A stretch of DNA of 5,882 nt from Planctomycetota bacterium (lineage in GTDB: Bacteria; Planctomycetota; Phycisphaerae; SM23-33): contig QNCB01000093.1 of NCBI GenBank assembly GCA_003644335.1, forward strand, positions 1-5,882, in the 5' to 3' direction. The notes beneath the pieces were generated by a model. That model had not been told where the DNA came from, made no database searches, and saw only the letters and a list, made by a program, of their open reading frames with translations. Positions 1 through 4,641 of the stretch are shown piece after piece. Both the position numbers and the translations under genes were made by a program. The stretch's first letter is position 1. Every line of letters starts with the position of its first letter.

Positions 1-62
1 AGGAGTCAGGATTCAGGAGTCAGGATTCAGGAGTCAGGATTCAGAATTGAGGAGCCAGAATG
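1..62. repeat. Left heptad-repeat array (CAGGAGT/CAGGATT), cut by the window edge
   Basis: The first 62 bases can be read as a continuous series of 7-bp units: a cut AGGAGT, then CAGGATT, CAGGAGT, CAGGATT, CAGGAGT, CAGGATT, CAGAATT, GAGGAGC and CAGAATG. The first three pairs are identical, so they also look like a perfect 14-bp repeat. The last unit contains the ATG of the following gene, and the unit before it supplies AGGAG at 50-54, five bases upstream of that ATG. The array starts inside a unit, so it probably extends beyond the window. It is the inverted counterpart of the array at 404-453. The heptad form resembles the short tandemly repeated repetitive (STRR) sequences described from cyanobacteria, but that is only a likeness in kind. 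Confidence 0.93.
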
Positions 63-452
63 AGGCCACCAGCTAGAACATTTAAGGACTTGATTGTCTG
101 GCAGAAATCGCACCAGTTCGTGCTTGCGGTTTACCGCCTGTCCCGGTCGTTTCCGAAATCCGAGACATACGGCCTGACATCACAATTTCGGCGCGCCGCT
201 GTTTCGATAGCGGCGAACATTGCCGAAGGGTTTCGCAAGCGAGGCCAAGCGGACAAAAAGCGTTTTTTCAATATTTCACAAGGCTCTGTTGAGGAATGTC
301 GATATTATTTGATTCTTGCTAAAGACCTTCAATACGGCGATGTTATCGAGATGAATCAGTTGCTGGAAGAAGTCAGTAAACTACTGAATGCCTATTCGCG
401 GAGCATTCTGACTCCTGCTCCTGACTCCTGGCTCCTGACTCCTGAATCCTGA
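60..452 (+). CDS. Four-helix-bundle protein, 23S rRNA intervening-sequence (S23/IVP) family
   Basis: This 130-residue protein matches the family found inside 23S rRNA intervening sequences and as free-standing genes (TIGR02436-type). Visible signatures, in order, are DLIVWQK (residues 10-16), FPKSETYGLTSQFRRA (31-46), SIAANIAEG (49-57) and the SQGSVEE stretch (73-79) leading into the last helices. The fold is known to be an all-helical bundle that forms multimers; its role is not settled, and nucleic-acid binding is the usual suggestion. The start is supported by AGGAG at 50-54, which belongs to the repeat array. Residues 116-130 (proline-rich, ending LLTPES) are encoded by the right-hand repeat array and are probably not part of the fold, since family members usually end near residue 115-120. 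The gene is more AT-rich than ruvA next door, which suggests separate origin. There is no rRNA and no reverse transcriptase in the window, so neither an rRNA insertion nor a diversity-generating retroelement is shown. Confidence 0.9.
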   Translation: MRPPARTFKDLIVWQKSHQFVLAVYRLSRSFPKSETYGLTSQFRRAAVSIAANIAEGFRKRGQADKKRFFNISQGSVEECRYYLILAKDLQYGDVIEMNQLLEEVSKLLNAYSRSILTPAPDSWLLTPES

Positions 453-453
453 C
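404..453. repeat. Right heptad-repeat array, inverted relative to the left array
   Basis: Read on the minus strand from 451 to 404, the units are CAGGATT, CAGGAGT, CAGGAGC, CAGGAGT, CAGGAG (one base short), CAGGAGT and CAGAATG. The innermost unit, CAGAATG, is the same as the innermost unit of the left array. A perfect 21-bp inverted match joins 433-453 with 5-25, and again with 19-39 because of the repeat period. On the plus strand the units read ACTCCTG, which includes CTCCT, complementary to Shine-Dalgarno sequences. The array encodes the tail and stop codon of the four-helix-bundle gene and ends three bases before the ruvA ATG. Confidence 0.92.
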
Positions 454-455
454 CT

Positions 456-1088
456 ATGATTACTAGAATAGCCGGACAACTTGAAGAGGTCGGCAGCAGC
501 TCGGCGGTAGTTAGCCTGGGCGGGCTGTGGTACGAGGTTATGATCGCTGCCTGCGATGTGGACAGGCTGTCGGGCAAACTCGGGCGGGAGATCGTGCTGT
601 ACACGATTCATATTATCGAGGGCGACCCGTCGCGCGGGCAGGTCGTGCCCAGGCTGATTGGTTTCCAGGCCCAGGCTGACCGGGAGTTTTTCCGGGCGTT
701 TACGAAGGTCAAAGGCATCGGGCCGAAGAAGGCTTTGCGAGCGTTGGTCAGGCCTATCGCGGAAGTTGCCGCAGCTATCGAGAACAAAGACGCCAAGTCG
801 CTGGTGGCCTTGCCTGAGATCGGCAAGCGGACAGCGGAGCTGATAATCGCCGAGCTGCACGGCAAGATGGGGCAGTTCGCTGGCGACTACGCTGCGGATG
901 GGCCTGGGGAGGCGGTGCAAAATATTTCCGAGCCTGGCATCGAAGCGGTGGCTATTCTCGTTCAGCTTGGCGAGCGACGAGCTGACGCGATGGCCCTGGT
1001 CGAGCGGGTGCTAGCCTGCGATGCCGAGATTGACTCGCCGGGGGAAATCGTCCAACACGTGTACAAGTTGAAAGCCGGCGGGGCGTAG
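456..1088 (+). CDS. ruvA: Holliday junction branch migration complex subunit RuvA
   Basis: RuvA binds four-way DNA junctions as a tetramer and loads the RuvB motor, so that branch migration can proceed before RuvC resolution. The 210 residues fit the family (about 190-205). The N-terminal OB-fold covers about residues 1-68 and begins with the typical MI-R-I-G-L pattern, including LGGLWYEV at 21-28. Two helix-hairpin-helix motifs follow: VKGIGPKKAL (85-94) and LPEIGKRTAE (119-128). The C-terminal RuvB-contacting domain is about 155-207. The loop at about 50-66 (IHIIEGDPSRGQVVPR) is longer than in E. coli RuvA. The ATG at 456 is the correct start by alignment, yet the bases before it are the CTCCTG repeat array and contain no Shine-Dalgarno sequence. 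The upstream gene stops at 452, so translation is probably coupled to it. ruvB and ruvC are not in the window. A hairpin and T-run just downstream should end the transcript. Confidence 0.97.
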   Translation: MITRIAGQLEEVGSSSAVVSLGGLWYEVMIAACDVDRLSGKLGREIVLYTIHIIEGDPSRGQVVPRLIGFQAQADREFFRAFTKVKGIGPKKALRALVRPIAEVAAAIENKDAKSLVALPEIGKRTAELIIAELHGKMGQFAGDYAADGPGEAVQNISEPGIEAVAILVQLGERRADAMALVERVLACDAEIDSPGEIVQHVYKLKAGGA

Positions 1089-1096
1089 CCGTGGCT

Positions 1097-1119
1097 TGGG
1101 CGTCTCGCCCATGTTTTTT
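1097..1119 (+). terminator. Rho-independent terminator of ruvA
   Basis: A hairpin with arms TGGGCG (1097-1102) and CGCCCA (1106-1111) around the loop TCT is followed, after two bases, by six T residues (1114-1119) and a further T-rich tract to 1129. It begins eight bases after the ruvA stop codon. The stem is short but all GC apart from one pair. The hairpin core looks like a stand-alone dispersed repeat that could recur elsewhere in the genome. Confidence 0.7.
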
Positions 1120-1129
1120 CTTTTTCTTT

Positions 1130-1155
1130 GTTATTCCCGCGCAGGCGGGAATGAC
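1130..1155. repeat. Palindromic repeat ATTCCC-N8-GGGAAT (dRS3-like)
   Basis: Positions 1133-1152 match ATTCCC, eight bases, GGGAAT. The inner bases extend the stem to ATTCCCGC/GCGGGAAT around a GCAG loop. Including flanking GT/AC pairs and one G-U-type position, the arms reach 11 bp (1130-1140 and 1145-1155). The same consensus defines the dRS3 repeat of Neisseria, and similar sequences occur dispersed in many unrelated genomes. Here it sits between two terminators in a convergent gap. It has no T-run on the plus strand; on the minus strand it is followed by a purine-rich tract, so it is probably not a terminator itself. Confidence 0.7.
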
Positions 1156-1170
1156 ACGGCACCCGACCAC

Positions 1171-1200
1171 AAAAAAGCCACAGCCGGGGGCGGCTGTGCT
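1171..1200 (-). terminator. Rho-independent terminator of pheT
   Basis: On the minus strand a hairpin with arms CACAGCCG and CGGCTGTG around a CCCC loop (plus-strand arms 1179-1186 and 1191-1198) is followed by six T residues (1176-1171). With a one-base bulge at 1178 the stem extends by two more pairs. It begins 15 bases after the pheT stop codon. The shape and the T-run are those of a strong intrinsic terminator. Confidence 0.85.
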
Positions 1201-1215
1201 ACATGTTTGGGCCAA

Positions 1216-3240
1216 TCACGCGGTGCGGATGTCGGCGGCGAATTTTTGTTGTAGCGGCTCGAGCAACTCAGCTATCTGGGCGTCCACTTCCTCGCCGGTG
1301 AGCGTCCCTTCCGCCCAGCGATATTCCAGGCTCATCGTTACGGATTTCTTGCCGGGGGGCAGGGGCTTGCCTCGGTAGGTCGTTACATATTTCTCGCCCA
1401 CGCGCAGCGGCTGGGTTACCAGACGCAGGGTCTGGATAAGTTCGCCCCAGCTGACCTGTTCGTCGAGGATAAGCGACAGGTCTCGGCAGATGGGCGGGAA
1501 CTTCGCCAACACGTGCGCCCGGCGGGTGAGGTTCGCGAGCTTGGACAAAGCCTCCAGTCGAAGCGTCGCTACGGCGATGGGTTTCTCCAGGCCGAAGTGC
1601 TTCATCACAGCGGAGGAGGTTTCTCCGATGACGCCGGCGTCCTGGCCATCGAGCAGCACCGTAGCGGAGACCCCCCCGGCCAGGCCTGGCACATCCCCAG
1701 GCTGAACTGTTATCGCAGCGTCGGGAGCGATGCGGCCTATGACAGCGTCAAGGCAGCCTCGCACGTCTCGCAGGTCCGTGGTGGACACCATGGCCAGGGT
1801 GATATGCTCGCTGTCCAGGCTGGGGAACACCGCTGCCAGCTCGAATAGGCTCACCGCCTGGTTGCCCGCGGAGAAGTTACTTTTGCACGCTCGCAGCAGG
1901 CTCGGCAGCAGCGTCGGGCGCAGGGCGTTGTTCGTTTTGCGAACCTGCGAGTCCACGCAAATTGGATTGGCCAGGCCAAACAACTCCGCTTCGACGGCGT
2001 CGATGAAGCTGAAGGTTATCGCTTCGCTGTAGCCCGTCGCAGCCAACGAGCGGGTTATCTCCCGGCGGATTCGTTCGGTCTGGCCCATCGGCGTTACGCG
2101 GTGGGAAACCTTCTCCCGCAGCGGAATCTGGTCGTAGCCTACCAGGCGGGCGACCTCTTCTATAAGGTCTACCTCGCGATGCAGATCGGCGCGGAAGGGT
2201 GGAATCTCGCAGGCGATTTTCGCTTCGGCACTGTCGTCGGTAAGCTCCGGCGAGAGCCCAAGCCCGGCGAGAATTTCCACTTGCCTGGCTGCGGGGATAT
2301 CCATGCCGAGTAGCTTGTTCGTGCGCTGTGGTCGAAGTTCCACCGTCGGAGCCTGGTATGGCTGGGCCCAGACGTCGAGGAGACCAGCTACCATTTCCCC
2401 GCCAGCCAGTTCGCATATCAACGCGCAAGCCCGTTGCGAGGCTGTGTCGATGGCGACGGGGTCCACGCCTCGTTCGAAGCGGAAGTTGCTCTCGCTCATA
2501 ATGCCCAGCGCCCGGCTGGTTCGGCGGGTGGCTAGCGGGTCGAACTGGGCAGCTTCGATCAGCACGGTCGTCGTCTCGGCGGTTACTTCGGTGGCTTGGC
2601 TTCCCATTATTCCAGCAAGGGCGACCGGGCCTGAGCCGTCAGCGATTACGAGCATCTCGTCGGTCAGCTCGCAGTCGGTTTCGTCGATACTGGTTATCTT
2701 CTCGCCACCCTTGGCCCGGCGGACAACGATACGACCCTGGGCCAACTTGTCATAGTCGAAGCTGTGCAGTGGCTGGGCGTATTCCATCAGCACGAAGTTC
2801 GTGATATCCACGATATTGTTGACGCTCCGCAGGCCTATGGCCTGGAGATAGTCTATCAGCCACTGCGGACTTGGCCCAACGGTAACGTCGCGGATCAGCC
2901 TGGCTGTGTATCGCGGGCACAGCTCGGGCGAGAGGACGTCCACGGACATACAATCCGCGATTTGCGTAGCACATTCGCCCTCGGCTGTGTTTTTGGCTGG
3001 CAGGGTAAACTTCGGCAGGCGAAGCTCGTTGCCCGTGGCCACCGCCAACTCGCGAGCTACGCCGATGTGTCCCAGGCAGTCGGACCTGTTCGATGTTACC
3101 TCCAGGTCGAACACGACATCCTGCCCGGTTGCGTCTATGCCTTCGCAATTCAAGCCGATGCGGGTAAACAGCTCGCCCATCTCCTCCGCCGGAAGGTCAA
3201 CGTCAACATAATCCGTAAGCCAATTCAGGGAAATATACAT
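1216..3240 (-). CDS. pheT: Phenylalanine--tRNA ligase beta subunit, short form lacking the B2 tRNA-binding domain
   Basis: PheT pairs with PheS in an alpha2beta2 enzyme that charges tRNA-Phe with phenylalanine in the cytoplasm. The order of domains is clear: B1 segment (1-40 and 42-110, with the conserved VTSNRSDCLGHIGVARE at 49-64), B3/B4 editing domain (about 112-285), B5 (about 298-372, with PPFRADLHREVDLIEEVARL at 347-366), the catalytic-core-like B6/B7 region (about 374-575) and the FDX-ACB anticodon-binding domain (about 580-673, starting KFPPICRDLSLILD). The total of 674 residues is about 120 shorter than E. coli PheT (about 795). The missing part falls between residues 33 and 42, where the EMAP-II-like B2 OB-fold (about residues 39-148 in E. 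coli) should be. AGGTG at 3245-3249, four bases before the ATG, supports the start. pheS is not adjacent: the gene upstream is an aminotransferase, 162 bp away, and pheT has its own likely promoter. Confidence 0.97.
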   Translation of the reverse strand: MYISLNWLTDYVDVDLPAEEMGELFTRIGLNCEGIDATGQDVVFDLEVTSNRSDCLGHIGVARELAVATGNELRLPKFTLPAKNTAEGECATQIADCMSVDVLSPELCPRYTARLIRDVTVGPSPQWLIDYLQAIGLRSVNNIVDITNFVLMEYAQPLHSFDYDKLAQGRIVVRRAKGGEKITSIDETDCELTDEMLVIADGSGPVALAGIMGSQATEVTAETTTVLIEAAQFDPLATRRTSRALGIMSESNFRFERGVDPVAIDTASQRACALICELAGGEMVAGLLDVWAQPYQAPTVELRPQRTNKLLGMDIPAARQVEILAGLGLSPELTDDSAEAKIACEIPPFRADLHREVDLIEEVARLVGYDQIPLREKVSHRVTPMGQTERIRREITRSLAATGYSEAITFSFIDAVEAELFGLANPICVDSQVRKTNNALRPTLLPSLLRACKSNFSAGNQAVSLFELAAVFPSLDSEHITLAMVSTTDLRDVRGCLDAVIGRIAPDAAITVQPGDVPGLAGGVSATVLLDGQDAGVIGETSSAVMKHFGLEKPIAVATLRLEALSKLANLTRRAHVLAKFPPICRDLSLILDEQVSWGELIQTLRLVTQPLRVGEKYVTTYRGKPLPPGKKSVTMSLEYRWAEGTLTGEEVDAQIAELLEPLQQKFAADIRTA

Positions 3241-3275
3241 GTAGCACCTATTTTCTATATCCTGGAAAGAGCCCC

Positions 3276-3303
3276 ATGTTATCGGCTTTTTCGGCTATGT
3301 CAA
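3276..3303 (-). promoter_or_regulatory. Likely sigma-70-type promoter of pheT
   Basis: On the minus strand there is a perfect TTGACA (-35, plus-strand 3298-3303), a 16-bp spacer, and TAACAT (-10, 3276-3281; four of six bases match TATAAT). Transcription would start near 3268-3270, giving a leader of roughly 30 bases before the pheT ATG. No attenuator-like leader peptide or T-box fits in so short a leader. The assignment is by consensus only; promoters of Planctomycetota are poorly characterised. Confidence 0.55.
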
Positions 3304-3315
3304 ATGACAGTTGTC

Positions 3316-3338
3316 GGTTGACTGGTTGATTGGTTAAC
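3316..3338. repeat. Three-copy 8-bp degenerate tandem repeat (GGTTGACT)
   Basis: GGTTGACT (3316-3323), GGTTGATT (3324-3331) and GGTTAAC (3332-3338) stand in a row. The block lies just upstream of the pheT -35 box and is the first of three adjoining short-repeat blocks in the pheT/aminotransferase gap. Confidence 0.7.
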
Positions 3339-3341
3339 AGA

Positions 3342-3369
3342 TATTTTCGTCACTCGGAATTCGTTATTC
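3342..3369. repeat. Degenerate heptad repeat (GAATNAC-type)
   Basis: On the minus strand four 7-bp units follow each other: GAATAAC (3363-3369), GAATTCC (3356-3362), GAGTGAC (3349-3355) and GAAAATA (3342-3348). All start with GA and share a GA-T-C skeleton, with the last the most diverged. The 7-bp period equals that of the arrays at 1-62 and 404-453, though the sequence is different. With only four degenerate units, chance is possible. Confidence 0.5.
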
Positions 3370-3411
3370 CCTCTATCCCCTATTTAGCTATTCCCTACTT
3401 GCCTATTTATC
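3365..3411. repeat. Two-copy 23-24 bp imperfect direct repeat overlapping the aminotransferase stop codon
   Basis: Copy 1 (3365-3388) and copy 2 (3389-3411) both begin TATTCCCT and both contain CCTATTTA near the end; the middle bases differ. On the minus strand the pieces read as purine-rich AATAGG-type units of 7-8 bp. Copy 2 overlaps the last two codons and the TAG stop of the aminotransferase gene (3403-3411). Confidence 0.65.
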
Positions 3412-4638
3412 TTTTATCTTGCTTGCTGTCGGGGCGAAGATTCCTTTGTTCATCGCCCGGTCGATATTTCGGATAGCTTGTTTTAGTCTTTGTTCGTTTT
3501 CTACCAGTGCGACTCGGGCGTATCCCTCGCCATATTCGCCAAAAGCTCCGCCGGGCGCTATGGAAACTTCAGCCTGGTCCATCAGCCTTAGTGCGAAGTC
3601 TATCGTGCCCTGGCCGGCCAGGTGTTCCGGAGAGACCTTAGCCCAGGCGAACATCGTGCCGCGCGGGGACTCGACTTCCCATCCCAGTTTGTTCAAGCCA
3701 TCGACGAGGATATCCCGCCGAGCCTGGTAGAGATTGTTTTGCTCGGCGATGTCTTCTTCGCATTCGCGCATGGCGATGATGGAGGCTATTTGGATGGCCT
3801 GGAACATGCCGTAGTCGTAGTAGCCTTTTATCGTAGCCAGGGCGCGGATCATTTCCGGATTGCCCACACAGAAACCCATTCGCCACCCAGCCATGTTGTA
3901 AGGCTTGGAGAATGTTACAAACTCCACGCCCACGTCCTTGGCTCCGCGAGCCTGCATAAACGACGGAGCCTGGTAGCCATCGAAACACGTCCGCCAATAT
4001 GCGAAGTCGTGTATGACATAGATGCCCGTCCGCTTGGCCAGGTCTACGACAGCTTCGTAGAAGTCCACGCTGTCGACGGTCATGGCGGTGGGGTTGTGCG
4101 GATAGTTCAGAATCAGCACCTTTGGCCTGGGAAATGTATGCTCGACGACAAAAGCGACCCGGTCGAGAAAGGCCTGATCGTTGCCCAGCTCGACGTTTAT
4201 TACGTTTCCCCCAGCCAGGGCTACGGCATAAACATGAATGGGGAAAAACGGGTCGCCTACGATGGCGGTGTCGCCCGGCCCCATCAGTGCCAGGCACATG
4301 TGCGAAAAGCCTTCCTTCGAGCCGATGGTCGCGATGACCTCGTCCTTGGGGTTCAGCGAGACATTATAAACGCGTTCGTACAGGCTGGCCAGGTCTCGGC
4401 GAAGGTTGAACACGCCTGTAGCGTTGCTGTATCGCTGGTTGCGCGGGTCGTGGGCAGCTTCGCAGAGCTTGTCGACGATTTTCTCCGGGGTCGGGTCCAT
4501 CGGATTGCCCATGCCCAGGTCGATAATATCCACGCCGGCTTTGCGCTTCTCGTATTTCATCTGGTTAATTTGGCCAAACAGATAAGGCGGCAGCCTGCGA
4601 ATCCTGTCAGCTACGTCGATATTCCAATCAGTGGTCAT
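3403..4638 (-). CDS. alaC: PLP-dependent class I/II aminotransferase, AlaC-like (alanine aminotransferase)
   Basis: The 411-residue protein lines up along its whole length with E. coli AlaC (about 412 residues), which makes alanine from pyruvate with glutamate as donor. Shared stretches include RLPPYLF (15-21), DLGMGNP (40-46), IGSKEGF (105-111), the cofactor-contacting NYPHNPT (178-184), HDFAY (210-214; Asp211 should pair with the pyridine nitrogen), and SKPYNMAGWRMGF (244-256), with Lys245 as the Schiff-base lysine. Arg375 in YARVALVE should bind the substrate carboxylate. The residue after the lysine is Pro rather than the Ser of AlaC. Related enzymes act on other amino acids, including LL-diaminopimelate, so the substrate is a family-level guess. 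AAAGG at 4645-4649, six bases before the ATG, lies inside the end of the preceding gene, only 3 bp away, so the two are probably cotranscribed and coupled. I see no terminator after the stop. Confidence 0.9.
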   Translation of the reverse strand: MTTDWNIDVADRIRRLPPYLFGQINQMKYEKRKAGVDIIDLGMGNPMDPTPEKIVDKLCEAAHDPRNQRYSNATGVFNLRRDLASLYERVYNVSLNPKDEVIATIGSKEGFSHMCLALMGPGDTAIVGDPFFPIHVYAVALAGGNVINVELGNDQAFLDRVAFVVEHTFPRPKVLILNYPHNPTAMTVDSVDFYEAVVDLAKRTGIYVIHDFAYWRTCFDGYQAPSFMQARGAKDVGVEFVTFSKPYNMAGWRMGFCVGNPEMIRALATIKGYYDYGMFQAIQIASIIAMRECEEDIAEQNNLYQARRDILVDGLNKLGWEVESPRGTMFAWAKVSPEHLAGQGTIDFALRLMDQAEVSIAPGGAFGEYGEGYARVALVENEQRLKQAIRNIDRAMNKGIFAPTASKIKDK

Positions 4639-4641
4639 TTG

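Larger units (their letters stand above)
1..453 (+). other. Candidate mobile or inserted cassette: four-helix-bundle ORF between inverted heptad arrays
   Basis: The gene and its two arrays form one symmetrical unit with matching inner ends (CAGAATG) and at least 21 bp of perfect inverted repeat. The array sequence itself provides the ribosome binding site, the start codon, the C-terminal codons and the stop. The unit abuts ruvA so closely that ruvA has no room for its own leader. This organisation suggests insertion as a module. No transposase, target-site duplication or outer left boundary can be seen, so mobility is inferred. The alternative is local growth of repeats by slippage around an ancient gene. 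Confidence 0.45.

Noticed and set aside
1..44. Possible CRISPR-like array
   Set aside because: The 14-bp repeats are directly adjacent with no spacers, and there are no cas genes.
1..453. Diversity-generating retroelement with an Avd-type accessory protein
   Set aside because: Avd belongs to the same broad four-helix-bundle group, but there is no reverse transcriptase, template repeat or variable repeat in the window, and the protein has the free-standing IVP-family signatures.
1..453. Intervening sequence inside a 23S rRNA gene
   Set aside because: No rRNA sequence flanks the unit; the right side is the start of ruvA.
381..920. A 179-codon minus-strand frame opposite ruvA
   Set aside because: The sequence is low-complexity and Arg/Pro-rich and has no family likeness; it is an antisense shadow of ruvA and the repeat array.
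1091..1378. A small plus-strand frame containing VIPAQAGMT
   Set aside because: This peptide is the well-known chance translation of a palindromic intergenic repeat, and the frame runs antisense into pheT.
1877..2428. A 183-codon minus-strand frame within pheT in another frame
   Set aside because: It is Arg/Gly-rich and lies entirely in a clear pheT coding region, so it is a frame shadow.
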